64,000 bases of DNA, taken from the NCBI GenBank assembly GCA_963556145.1, contig OY744466.1, forward strand, positions 3,410,001 through 3,474,000, given 5' to 3'. How positions within the stretch are numbered: the first letter of the stretch is position 1; every line of letters begins with the position of its first letter. Positions 46,296-58,400 of this stretch are shown here, piece after piece. The notes beneath the pieces were generated by a model. The model did not search any database. It was given only the letters and a program-made list of their open reading frames with translations, and had not been told where the DNA came from. The stretch is from Hygrocybe punicea (taxonomy: Eukaryota; Basidiomycota; Agaricomycetes; Agaricales; Hygrophoraceae). Position numbers and translations under genes: made by a program.

Positions 46296-46629
46296 GTAAC
46301 AGGAGGCCTCAAGTCAGAGAGCCAATTTAGGTAGTAGGCTGAGGCAATGAGGGTTGCTGCAGCAGCTTGCAGCTTCAGTCCGGTATTCCTCGACTTCTAT
46401 ATCAGATGTGAGAAATGTGGAAGATCTAGGCATGGTGAATTCGAAGTATTCTGGCGCTTTCTGGTACAGCACAATGTCACCAGGAGTTCCATACTGTGAT
46501 ATATATCCATTCACCAGCCGCATGATATGTGTGGTTGATTTGTGCATTACTGCATTGGGCTCCTGGTATGAGGCTGGTGACATTCTAATTAAATAGTTAG
46601 TGGCTTGATCTTTTACAACCAAGACAGCC
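46296..46629 (-). other. Possible gene fragment next to the Copia LTR
   Basis: A minus-strand open frame of 102 codons (46314-46622) reads plausibly as protein (YISQYGTPGDIVLYQKA, FLTSDIEVEEYRTEA) but matches no family I know and has no visible splice partners. Confidence 0.25.
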
Positions 46630-46869
46630 TATTGGAATATATAGTTGCAGTGGTTGTTGACTGCTAAGTTATTTTGTGTGGAATGAATTATATTTGCCTC
46701 TCTGAGAGGGCTTTTATACTACGAGCTAAATCTACTAGAAGTTTCTTGTGGTGAGTAGAATACATGCTGCGCTTCAGCATTATTCATCAGACAGGTGGGT
46801 TTGACTTCTGGGGTCATGTGATATGGATTACTAATCCTTTCCGCCACTATTCAGCCACTATTCCCAACA
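46630..46869 (-). repeat. 3' LTR of the Copia element
   Basis: On the element strand it begins TGTTGGGAATAGTGG and ends TATTCCAATA, the usual Copia-style short inverted ends. It contains a TATA-like box and matches the LTR at 54869-55110. Confidence 0.85.
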
Positions 46870-47828
46870 CTCCCCCTTGGTCGAATACTCTTTGACTCGT
46901 TCCGGGTTGCGGTAAACATCGTCCATGTATTCTGTTACGTGTTCCGCTCTTTCTGGTTCCTCTCTGGTCAATAGACCAAGTTCGGCTGTGAACTTTGCAT
47001 GAAGCAGGTGAGGTAATCCTTTTGTAAATATGTCTGCTAGATTTTCTTCTGAAGGAATATACGTGACTTTGAGAATACCAGACACAATGTGATCTCATAG
47101 GAAATGTAGATTGATATCTATGTGCTTCGTCCATGCATGGAATTCTGGGTTGTGTGATATAGCAATCGTGGCCTGATTGTCAGATCATAAAATCGATATT
47201 TCATCCGACCATAGGTCCAATTCCTTCAATAAGTTTCTATGCCAGATTAACTGCTTCATGGCATGAGTAGCGGCGACATATTCCGCTTCGGCTGTTGACA
47301 ATGCAATTGTGCTTTGCTTCTTTGAGCTCCAAGCTATGGCTCCCCCTGCGATCGTGAACACATATCCACTAATGGATTTCCGGTGTGGGTTGGATCCCAA
47401 ATTGGCATCAACGTAATGAACAGTTTCCATCGTAATCCGTTGGTCCTTTCTGCCGTACATTAGTTCATAATTCATTGTTCCTTTTAGATAGTGGAATATC
47501 CTTTTAAGTGCTGTCCAATGTTCCGGACTTGGGTTCCATGTGAATTGCGCAATGGTTACAGTTGCATACATGACATCGGTTTTGGTTTCGTTTATTCGTA
47601 GGACCACATTCTGGTCCATCGGGGTTGATACCGGCTTGGCATCCTTCATTCCGGCCTTCATGAGGATCTTCCAGATATAGCGGCTTTGTGATAGGGTGAC
47701 TTTCCATCATTGGCGGTCTTGTTTGATATGGATTCTGAGCAGTAACATTGGGTTTCTGATGACCATTACCATGTATTTTTCCTTCAGCTGGTTGATTACC
47801 CACTGATTCATTGCTTGGTTGTTTGCGT

Positions 47829-48442
47829 TGTGACGGCGAGTTCTGTTGTAGACCCGAATGGGAATCTACGAAAGTGGTGATCAGCTAAGAAGTGATCAGA
47901 GGAGTTTAGTGTCTATAGTCTAGTCAATCCAACCCAAATCCGGGGTTCCAGATCAGAGGGGAAGTGAAGGGAGTGGAGTACGAAGACTAATATGGAGACG
48001 ATACGAAGCGAGGACTAAGAAATAGAACTGAAGGGGAGCGATAACCTGTATTTTCTATATGATGGGATATGATATATATATATGGTTGTAGTATAAGTGT
48101 ACATCTTTTATACTACTGGGAGAGATCCTGTGCTCTAGTAACTATGTACTACAACCGAAGGCTGTAACTGATAGGAGAGGAGTGGAGCGGAGTATAGGAG
48201 GAATGATGCTATGTACTAAGTAACGGGAAACGAAGATATATCATATGTAACTATATACGTACTGATTCCGGGTCGTTAGAGACATCGCATCTTGAGTATG
48301 AACGATTCCGGAGGCGGAATCCGGAGCGGAATCGACAGAGAGAACCGGAATCGGGCGGAATCGATGGTATATGAATGGGAATGGACGGGGACGATGTGGG
48401 ATATGAAGAGGATTCGGGTCCAGACGGCCTGGAGCCTCTACA
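47829..48442 (-). repeat. Solo LTR, family 2, copy 2, inside Copia
   Basis: A 614-bp inverted copy of the LTR at 44436-45044, from TGTGACGG to CCTCTACA, flanked by GCGT on both sides (47825-47828 and 48443-48446). It lies in the reverse transcriptase region of the Copia element, so it inserted after Copia and then lost its internal part by LTR-LTR recombination. Confidence 0.82.
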
Positions 48443-48575
48443 GCGTAAGCCATGAGGTCATCAACCCATACGAGTACGATGGAGAAGTTTTCTCCTTCCT
48501 GATAGTAGTACGTGCAGTAGTCAGTCCACAATCTTGTATAACAAAATTCCTTCATCGTGTTATCGAAATCCGTGT

Positions 48576-51500
48576 TCCATACATAGTGTTTAACACGGGT
48601 CCGGGTCAACCCGGTGACCCGCCGGTTCAGTTCCAGCCGGTCCAGGTACCGGGTTGCCATTTTGGCTACCCGCATGACACCGTGACCCGAACCGGCGGGT
48701 CACCGGGGATTTGCCGACGTGTTCGTGCTCCGCAACAGCCGTCAAGGAGTTGGTCAACGCTCAGCACCTGGCTTCGTTTTACCTCCCTCAAACTTTGCTT
48801 CTGGCCCTGCCATACCCAGAAGACCCCTATGGGCCGCAATCGATCGGGCCAACTGAAACAGGTACATCCACATTGGTTTCTTTTTTTCTTTTTCCGCTCA
48901 TTCAGTTCATCTCAGCTATGTGGCCGGCGGCTGTCCGACTCAAAAAACTCGTCCATCGTCTCTTGGATACGTTCCCTCAACTTTCCCCCTCATCCACCAA
49001 TGACCCAGTCGACCTCTGCGAAGTCTGTCTCCTCAGGCAAATCTGCCCCCGCCAAGAAGCCGTCTGCCAAAGCAAAAAGCAAAACCTCCAGTAACACATC
49101 CTCTCAGGTTTCCACCAAGTCCACCGAGCCCCACTACATAGAATCTGATGATGATGCCACTTCAGTGACCTCCGAAGTCTGTAGCACTATTGACTATGAA
49201 AAAGAATTAGGTACATCTAGCTACGTGTTTTGGGGACCAGCAGGCTTGCTAACCTGTTGAACAGATCTGGCCAAGAAGACGTGGCACTCCCCTATCTACT
49301 CGTTCTTCAAGGACAACGTTACCGTTGAGTGGCTCGAAAACCGCCCGTTCCACTTCTTTCCATGTGCAGCTCGCAATTGCAAGACGACTCTCGGCGGCGT
49401 TCGGCGCTACCTTGACAAGGGAGATAAGCATTCCACTGCCAACCTCATGAAGCACGCCCGGTGCTGCTTTGGCGAAGACGCTGTCAAGGCCGCCACGGAT
49501 GGCAATACCAAGGATCAGAATAAGTCCGTCTTCGATGCTTTTGCTCGCAAAGGCCAAGAGCCTGTCACATTCTATCATCATTCCCTCACGAACACTGAAG
49601 CATGGCATGTCCTTTCTCTTTTTATTTTGTCTACCAAAACTAATTGAATCTACAGCGCCCGCATTGTCAAATGGGTTGCTGAAAACAACAGACCATCCTA
49701 CATCATCACCAATAAAGAATTCATCAAGTTGGTTACTGCCGGTCGCCCACATTTGTCCCTTCCATCGCACACCACCGTCAACCGCGATATCAATGTCGTT
49801 TTCCAGGCTTCTCGTGATCGCATCAAGAAACTCTTGACCGAACATCCTGGCCACTTACACTTCGCGACGGATGCGTGGACATCCCCCAATCATCACGTGT
49901 TTATAGCTTGGACAGTCCATCTGCAGCATAAAGGCGAGATGCTCACGTTTCTTCTTGATATGGTCGAAGTTCCCGAATCCCACACTGGCAAGACTCTAGC
50001 CAATGCGTTCCAGAAGATGGTCGTCGACTTCGGTGTGGAGCAAAAAGTCCTCAGCATAGTTGCCAACAACGCCTCTGCCAACGACACGCAAACCACTGCG
50101 TTCGCCGCTCTTGATAATTCTTTTGATGAGGAGGCACGTGTCCGCTGCTTTAACCACACCATGCAGCTCGCTGCTAAGACTCTTTTGAGTCCCTTCAAAG
50201 CAGCAGGTTGCAGTGGTGGTGATCAATCGAATGATGATGCAGAGGAACTGGATGTCGACAACGAGGATGAAGAGGATGAAGAGGACGAAGAGGATGGAGC
50301 AGACAGAGCGGACGGAGAGCAGGAGGATGACGTTGATGTTGACGACATTGATGACGGCCACAATGAGCTCGCTGAGCTGGCCGAAGATGAACGGGAAGCC
50401 GTGATCGCTGAAACCACTGATGTCCGCGAGGTTGTCGTCAAGATCCGCCGCCTGTCATTTGCCATCATCCACTCATCCACAATTTTGTTGCCCATCTGGT
50501 TCAAATACTGTGTAGTCCACAGGCTCAAGTGCCGAAAAATCCCTCACGATGTCCTCACACGTTGGAACTCCACCTACGACATGTTACGCTTTGTGCAACA
50601 GTATCAGGCCATTGTTGACGCCATCACTGCTGACAAGACGCTTAAGCTAAGGCAGTACGAGTTGGACAATGACAAATGGGTGGTGGTGGATCAACTTGTT
50701 GCAGTCCTCAAACAATTCAAGCATGCGACTCTATTCTTTTCAAAGGACACCGCTAGCGTGGCCGCCGTCATCCCAGCGATGGATCGGCTCACAGAAGGCC
50801 TGGATCCCCAAATGAAGACTGGGTACCACCCCGGCATTGTCGCTGCTTTGAAGCTCGTGTGAAAGAAGATGAATTGATACTACTCGCTTACAGATTCTTC
50901 TGCGGTTTATCGGATTGCAATGGTGCTCCACCCCGGCATGAAGTTAGAATATTTCCGTCAACATGCATGGGAGGCCGACTGGATTGAACAAGCAGAGGAA
51001 CTTGTGCACAATGAATACGATCTTGGGTACAAGAATGAGACTGGTACCAATCAAGGCATGGCTCCCACATCCAATGATTCAGCCTTCTTCAACTTCAGCA
51101 ATCTGTCTGTGCCCGCAGCATCTCGTGCTAGCAAGCTGGATGAGTATCTCCGATCTCCTGTTGAAAATGTCACTAACCCCCTCATGTGGTGGTGGAACAA
51201 TCGCTTCGTCTATCTGAATTTATCCAGGATGGCCCTGGACTTCCTGAGTGTTCCCGGTGAGTCGGTGAAGGGTTTTTCGAGGTGATCTGTGCTAACAATG
51301 TACTGTAGCAACCTCGACAGCTGTCGAACGAGTTTTCTCCCAGGGAAGACAAATTTTCCCTTTCTCCCGAAATCGGCTCAGTGGTTCCAGCATTCGCACC
51401 CACATGTGTCTTGGATCTTGGTTTCGCAACGGATTGATCATGGTCGAGAATGTGATGGATGACATCAAGAGTGGCGGGAAGGAACTGAAGCGCAAGAGGG

Positions 51501-51721
51501 CTGAAGAGGATGCCGAAAATGTTGAGATCACCGACAAGTAGATTACTTTTTGTTTTTGTTTTTGTGAACCCCCCCCCCCCGAATGAATGAACCCGGCCAA
51601 CCCAGGCATTAAACCTGTCATCACCATTACCTGAACCTGTTTTAGACCGGGTTTGACCAGTCCGGGTCCAGGTTGGGCTTTTTAGACCCCTGGGTTACCC
51701 GTGTTAAACCTTATCCATACA
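48576..51721. mobile_element. hAT DNA transposon inside Copia
   Basis: The element spans 48584-51713 (3130 bp). Its ends are TAGTGTTTAACACGGGT and, at the right, the complement of TAAGGTTTAACACGGGT (15 of 17 bases match). The 8-bp target duplication TCCATACA is perfect (48576-48583 and 51714-51721). It carries a transposase gene and interrupts the Copia reverse transcriptase. Subterminal GGGTCA/CCCGG repeats are present at both ends. Confidence 0.92.
49000..51541 (+). pseudogene. hAT transposase with two internal stops
   Basis: The start MTQSTSAKSVSSGKSAP follows at 49000. A BED-type zinc finger is split over the first exons (FFPCAARNCKTTL ... NLMKHARCC). The catalytic core follows (HLHFATDAWTSPNHH, VLSIVANNASANDTQ, RVRCFNHTMQLAAKTLL), with an acidic insertion of about 60 residues, then LTRWNSTYDMLRF. 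The C-terminal hAT dimerisation region is intact (NPLMWWWNN, LDFLSVPATSTAVERVFSQG). Introns at 49211-49264, about 49602-49655 and about 51255-51308 fit. Two TGA codons in frame (50860-50862 and 50872-50874), 12 bp apart, separate AALKLV from YYSLTDSSAV; no acceptable intron removes them. The copy is recent but probably cannot make full-length transposase. Confidence 0.85.
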
Positions 51722-54700
51722 TTTCCGGCTTGCCTGAGACCATATATAGGGTGTATGAGGTGGCAAACCCGTCCGGTTCCATCCTCAAATTCCACCGGCT
51801 GCTTCATGTACAGCTCCTCCTTCACTCATCCATTAAGGTATGCACCTTTGATATCCATCTGCTGGATATCCCAATCCTTGACTGCGGAATATGCGAGCAA
51901 TGTCCGTAACATCTTGAACCGCATCACAGGAGCAAATGTTCTGGTTTCGCTGAAATCCACTCTGGGCTTCTGCGAGAACCCCTGGGCTACTAACCAGGCC
52001 TTGTGCCTAGCGATTGCACCCATCTCATCGCATTTCCAGTGGAAAACCCACTTGCTTCTGATGGCTTCCCGCCCCTCCGGTAAGTCTACGAGTTTCCAAA
52101 CACCCATTTCTTGTAGCTGATCAAATTCCTCTTTCACCGCTACCTTCCAGTTCTCCCAATCTACGGCTTCCCTGGCTTCCCTTAAATCCCATGGGTCCTT
52201 GTCGGTGAGACTGCTATCCTGCTGCATTGCACTCAAGAATGCATATGCTATGGTTGTTTCTGCGCTGACCTTTTCCTTTTGTTTTGCTGCAGATGATTCC
52301 ATTGGTCTCCGTACATCAAGCAGTTCGTGTATCTTGTGTTGTGTCAGTTGTGCACGTGGGTTGTTTAACTGTTGGTAGTTGCAGTCAACTCCTCGGGTTG
52401 CTCTCGGTGGGTGTGTTATTTCATTTTCCGGTCTGCGAATGGCTCTTTCCGGTGCCGTTACAGTGGGTTCCAGTGATTCTGTTGCGGGTTCCGGTGGTTC
52501 CAGAGTTTGCGAGTTGTTGGATTCACTCTGCTCCCCCTCAAATTGCAAACCCAGTAAGTCAGATACAATCCGGACTTCCTGCAATGCCCCATCCTCATGA
52601 AATGCAACATTCCATGACATCTTAACAGTCCATGTTGCAGCAGCATAGTTTCAGATAGCCTTCTGTGACTCCACAAATCCTACGAACTTCATCTTAGCTG
52701 ATCGCGGTGCCAGCTTTGATCTCTTTCCGCCTTGATATAAGACCCAAACATCGCATCTGAACTCCTGGAAATGCGATATGTCTGGCTTCTTGCTAGTCCA
52801 GGCTTCATGCAGAGTCATTCCATCTAGAGCAGTTTCAAATGTATGCCGCATGTGCAACAGCTTCCAGCCAAAGGAATGCGGGCAGGTTTTTAGTGATCAA
52901 CATTGTGCAGGCTAACTCCAGTAACATGCGATTAAATCTTTCCGCCGTTCCGTGTTGCGAGGGTGAGTAAGGGGCCATTGTTTCAATGACAATTCCCTTC
53001 TCCGCTGCCCATCTCTCGACTTCCTTGTTGACAAGTTCCTTTCCATTATCGAACTGCAAATATTTAGGGTTTTAATTGAACTTCTTCTTGATCATGTTAA
53101 CGTAAGCCTTGATGTGTTCCATCACCTGGCTTTTCTGTTTCATGAATAAAGTGGTTATGGTGCGTGTCGCATCGTCCATGAATGAGATATAGTATCTCGA
53201 TCCTCCGATAGACTCTACGCATGCTGGGCCCCAGACGTCGCTCAAAGTCCACTCTGCAGCGACTTTGGATCATCCATCAGCCTCTTTCGGAAATGGCTGG
53301 ATGACTTGCCTCGCCTAAATGCAAGCCTCACAGGTTCGGGAAGGGATACTTCCTTCATTGATTTCTAGACCTGTGACTAACCCCTTTCTCTGCAGGGTCT
53401 CGAGTCTGCTCATTCCGATGTGTCCATATAGGCAGTGCCATTCATCCCAAGACATTTTCTTTGGCGTGGCTACGTTTGCCTTTTCCGGCGTGTGGGATTG
53501 CGCCAAGGCGTTCAAATGGTATAGTCGTCCGTCCTTCCGGCCTGTTCTGACAAGTTTATTCTCCTTCATATAGAGCCTGCATATTCCGTTGTGGAAGTTA
53601 ACCCATCCGCCGCTTTCATCAAATTGGCTCAGCGATAGTAGCGAGTTCCATGACTCTGGTACATGTAGTACATCTCAAAGCTGGTGCTGTATGTCCATTT
53701 CATCCACTGTGAAGTATAAGACGACGGTTCTGAAACCAAGAGCTCGAGCAGCTACCTTTCCTAGTCCTTGAACGGTAGCTTCGTCCAGAGTTTTGTACAT
53801 GATAAATGCATTTTGGGAATTGCTGATGTGACTTGTCATTCTGGAATCTAGTAACCAATCGTAGTTTGAAATATTGTCTGTATTCACTGTGTATGCTACA
53901 TCCTGTAACATATTATTGACATTGTCCGCAGCTTGATTCAATCGGTTCCATTGGTTTCCACCCTTTCCAGTGCCCTTTCCTTTCCCTTTCAGCCCTTGCT
54001 CTTCCTTTCTGCCACCTTTAGACCAGCAGTCTTTCGCCATATGTCCCTTCTTGTGGCAGTTGAAGCATTCCATTTCAAAATCAGCCACTTTCTGCTTTCC
54101 ATTACCCTTTCTGTTGCGCTTTCCGGTGAACCTCCTGTGCATAGCGACATTGTTAGGATCTCTGCTGTGCTCACGGCACCTGTGGTCTTCCTCCAATAGG
54201 ATCGCGACTAGCTCGTGTGATGTCAGTGACGTTCTGTCCTTCTTCGAGCCTAAATACGCTGATGTATACAAGTCCCAACTTTCTGGTAAGGAGGATACAA
54301 GTATCATCGCAAAGTCTTCATTGGAAACGAGGCTTCCCATCAAGTGGAGTTCCTCCTGCAGTTTCCAGAGCTTCGATATGTGCTCGATTAGGTCGAATCC
54401 TTCTTTGGCAATCGACCAGTACAATGCGTGTCGTGTTGCTAATATTCCAAGCTTCCCCCTGGATTCCTTTACCAAGGTTAGCTGCTTCCACATCTGCCGT
54501 GTGTGCACTAATGATATGTATCATTTCCACGTTGCCAATTGTGAGCTCGATCCGTGTCCTCGTCTTGGCGTCTCCGCTGCACCATTTCTTCATCACTTCG
54601 GATTCCTCTGATGTAGGATGGGATGCGTCCACTGGGACAGGGGCCTTTGATTCCACATCAATGTACGTCTCTAACCCAAGATCCCGAAGCACGGCTAACA

Positions 54701-54856
54701 TCCGTCTCTTCCACGGCATCCAATTGTTTCCCTTCAATAACTCGATCTGGTATGATCCCGATGTGTGCGTGACTTTGTCCATCATAGTTGGCTAGTATAC
54801 AAGGTGGTAATGCAATGTTTGGAGGTGCATGATCATGTTTCCGTCAAAGCCGTTCA

Positions 54857-54868
54857 GGGCTCATAACC
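54857..54868 (-). other. Copia primer binding site, half-tRNA type
   Basis: Directly next to the 5' LTR the minus strand reads GGTTATGAGCCC. This is complementary to GGGCTCATAACC, the anticodon stem-loop of a methionine tRNA, not to a tRNA 3' end. Drosophila copia is known to prime from an internal fragment of initiator tRNA-Met with a very similar site, so the same priming mode is inferred here. Confidence 0.7.
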
Positions 54869-55110
54869 TATTGGAATATATAGTTGCAGTGGTTGTTGAC
54901 TGCTAAGTTATTTTGTGTGGAATGAATTATATTTGCCTCTCTGAGAGGGCTTTTATACTACTAGCTAAATCTACTAGAAGTTTCTTGTGGTGAGTAGAAT
55001 ACATGCTGCGCTTCAGCATTATTCATCAGACAGGTGGGTTTGACTTCTGGGGTCACATGATATGGATTACTAATCCTTTCCACGACTATTCGGCCACTAT
55101 TCCGGGATCA
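54869..55110 (-). repeat. 5' LTR of the Copia element
   Basis: It matches the LTR at 46630-46869 except for a few bases and a changed first end (TGATCCCGGAATAG instead of TGTTGGGAATAG on the element strand). Confidence 0.8.
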
Positions 55111-55499
55111 AGAAACATGAAAAGAAATGAGGTTACCAACCTATAAAACAACAGAGTGGCTTTTGTGGAATGTATCGGAAGACGAGTAGCCTTACTCTGA
55201 GGCTAGCTGTAGAGAGCTTGCTCGAAAATTCAAACCGTTGTTTCTTGCCTTTGACCACCACGCTCCGGGGCCATTACTAACATTGAAGCAATAAGACTGA
55301 CAAATAATGCCCAAATTCATATGACCACGCAATGTCTTCATTGGTTATCGCTGGTTGCGCCACAAATCACCGTGACATTTGCCAGTACTTCGGGGAAATG
55401 GTTTTGCCCGACAGAAGTAGGACCTAAGACTTCAAATAAGTTAATAACACCTTTCAGACATCGTCACCAGACCACCATAGATGCATACCCAACTTAATC
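55111..55499. other. Intergenic, boundary of the transposon island
   Basis: About 390 bp between the Copia 5' LTR and the 3' end of the polymerase gene. No feature seen. Confidence 0.4.
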
Positions 55500-58400
55500 C
55501 TATCCCCTCACCCGCTCATGTGGTTCCTGCCAAGGTACCCCCAATATCTTGAAGATCTCCTCCTCCGTCTCAGACGCAACCATTGTGCCTAGAATTGTGA
55601 ACCGTAAGCACTCGAATTATTCGCGCCTCCGATAAAAAGACACGCACCAGTATTTAACTTCACTCGCCGATTGCGTGGGTCGCGCACAACACCTCCATAG
55701 AGGCCTCGTTGGTTCAGCGAGTACCCCATCACGCCTGCCTTGAACCTCATCGCGCGATTGAACTAGAGCAGATAAGAAAGGCTTTATTCACCCGCCGGAA
55801 TAAAAAGGTACTCACGATGTCGTCCCCCTGATGCACAACGCAACTATATCAGCAAACACCTACTCAGACACGAATGGCGACTCGCCGTATAGTAAAGCAG
55901 CGCAGCTCCCCTAGACGTCCACGGCACCGTCAGTATATCGATCCGCCTCCTACGCGAACCAACATGAGGCAAGCGGCATAGTCCACGATAAGTACACTCC
56001 AGGTCACCCCAGTCCTCCGGGAGGGAAAGATCTTCCGTAAGCAGGCCAGTGCTGTATAGCTTGCGCATTAAAGCCTTTAAAACACCTTTTTGCAATAAAA
56101 CAATTTTCGCGATAGACCACAGGCTAAGAGGATTGAGCAACCTACCAGCGTGAGTCTTGCCGTCTTCCACGGGTCGTGTAATAAGGATGTCAATATCCCC
56201 GCAATCTGCCTTGCCCCTGTGTATTAACGCCATGAACACTCGTATGCCGACACACAGGTGGAACCGGGATTTATACCTCCGGAAGCTGCCCATAATGTCA
56301 ATAAACAGCCTCGGGTCAATGGCCAGTGCTGACATACATAGAAGTCAGATGCATGACAACAACATAACCGGAATAGTACCTAGAGGTTTGATATGATTGA
56401 AAATTGCTTCGGCTTCGCTCCGCGGCATCCTATCATTAATGTCTGAAGTACAATTTCAGCAGGCTTCCACCATATCCGCCGAAATAAGTAAATACCACTA
56501 ACCATCATAGAACCGAATGCCAATCTCTTGTACTCCCGTCACCCTGATGTCCCCCTTCCGCGCCTTCACGTCTTCCAGCGTACGACACCCACTAGCATAC
56601 CACTTGAACGCTGTCGTTTGCCCTGAAAGATGGAATTGAATAAAATGAACGCCAGTAGACAATAGCCAGATCCGCGCACCAACACCATAGATACCCTGGA
56701 AGACCTTGGTTGCTTCTACGTCCTCCGTCCTCTCATATCCAATTCGCCGCAATTCGCCGGTTTGCAATATCTCCATGATCTTTATAAAACGTCAGATGCC
56801 AAGAAGCGAATAGGTTGAAATCAGGTTGACCTTGTGCGCCGTCTTCTCCCCAACACCGCGTATAGAACGTGCTTCAGCATAAGACGTGATACGTTTCGGG
56901 TAGTTCCGGAGCGCCCTGAGACCTGACAGAAGATACAGGATTAATCTACTTGGGATAATCGGTAGCAACAAACATTTTCCGTAACTGAAAGCACGCCAGT
57001 GGTCGTCATCCGAGGGCTTCGATTTGTGCAGCTCCATAAGCTCCTGAAGCTGTAACGCGACACGTGTTAGCACAGTTTGGAACAAGAAAGGTTAAAATAA
57101 TATGAGCCTTGTCGACGACATCTTGATTGACGCAATGTCGCCTCTGCACCTCCTTGTTATCACAAGTAAACCCCTAGGCGGAAGAGAATAAATAAAATCG
57201 CCTAACACCACAATCATTTTGACGCACCCTTTTGGCCACACGCTCAGGTGCAGGTGCAGATGCCATAAACGGCGCATCGGACTCTCCCTCGCTCGATGCT
57301 GCTTCGGAATGCTCATCGTTCATTGACCACTTGATGCAGTTGATTAAACGAAACGGAAAAGCGAAACAGCATTGGGCTCACTTTATTTTCAATTTCTGCC
57401 TTTGCCAGGGCGTAAAATTCGGCAAGGGGGTCATCAGGGGAATCACCCATCTGAGGTGCTGGAATTGGAATTGACGATTTCGTTGATGTTTCAATAGGAG
57501 ACGGCTCGGGGAGCCGTTTCGGCTGGTCTTGCGTGAACTCTCTAGCGCAACACTGAATATCAGATGTGCTGAGGAGAGGTAAGGAAGACTGGAATCGCAC
57601 GATATCCGGCTGAACTCGCCGCTGTCTTCAAGCGGGATTTCCTTGCCCTCGTTAGTCTTTACCCTTTCCTTCCCCTTTCCTTTGGAAGACGCGGCATACC
57701 GCTCGGCGCCCGCATCGAACCGCTCGAGAAATGCTGCATGCATGCACACGTCATCCATCTCTATCTCTTCATCCTCCCCTTCGCTGTTCGACGCCTTGCC
57801 TTTGCCCTTCCCAAACAGCTTTGATGCTCTCCCGAGCCCAGAGATTACCCAGCCCCACGTCACCGTCGGCACATGGCCCGGGATGTCATCGAGAGTTCGG
57901 AGTCCGAGCGCACGTAGGGTGGGTCGCCGCTGCGCATCTGTCACTATGTGCGTGACTGCTGAGCGGTCGTACGTTGGCAGGAGAGTTCCGCCGTGCTTGA
58001 CAATCTAGACGACATAAATACAGTGCCAAAACTAAACGTAGCCACGACTTACGAAATCCATCCGACCCCTCGTCCGCACTCCGGCATACTGCATGTCCCC
58101 ACCAATATAGAAAATGCGCTTACCCTTCAGATACTTGGGAGTCGTCACTTTCGACTTCTGGACAAGTTTGGGCATTTGGAGTGTTTCTTGAAATTTCTGC
58201 GCATACTCCAAAGGTGTCACGAGTCGTGGTTTTGCCTTTTCCTTTGCTTTCTTGGTCTCATTTGGCTGCACCTTTTCCTTTTCTTTTTTTGTGTTCAGTT
58301 TCACCTTGGTACTCGACTCGGCTTCGCTCTCGCGGTTCCTGGAGTTCGGTTTTGGACTCAATGGATTTGTAGCAGTTGAGGGAAATTTGGCTTCCAGACC

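Larger units (their letters stand above)
46630..55110 (-). mobile_element. Copia (Ty1) LTR retrotransposon with two nested insertions
   Basis: LTRs of about 240 bp lie at 46630-46869 and 54869-55110 and differ at only a handful of positions. Reading leftward: gag start (54785), zinc knuckle CFNCHKKGHMAKDC (about 54080), pre-integrase region with a His-Cys pattern (53569-53315), integrase (FDNGKELVNKEVERW, SPSQHGTAERFN, 53059-52835), reverse transcriptase (VWKLVDLPEGREAIRSKWVF, DIQQMDIKGAYLNG, and VWVDDLM near 48450) and RNase H (VDANLGSNPHRKSISGYVF, ALSTAEAEYVAA). The gag-integrase-RT order is the Copia order. Stops interrupt the RNase H end (near 47188 and 47100) and other parts, so the copy is dead. 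Removing the solo LTR and the hAT transposon leaves about 4.7 kb, a normal Copia length. I see no flanking target duplication. Confidence 0.92.

Noticed and set aside
48292..48999. Open frame continuing upstream of the hAT transposase start
   Set aside because: It crosses the hAT left end and the solo LTR, so the frame is open by chance before the ATG at 49000.
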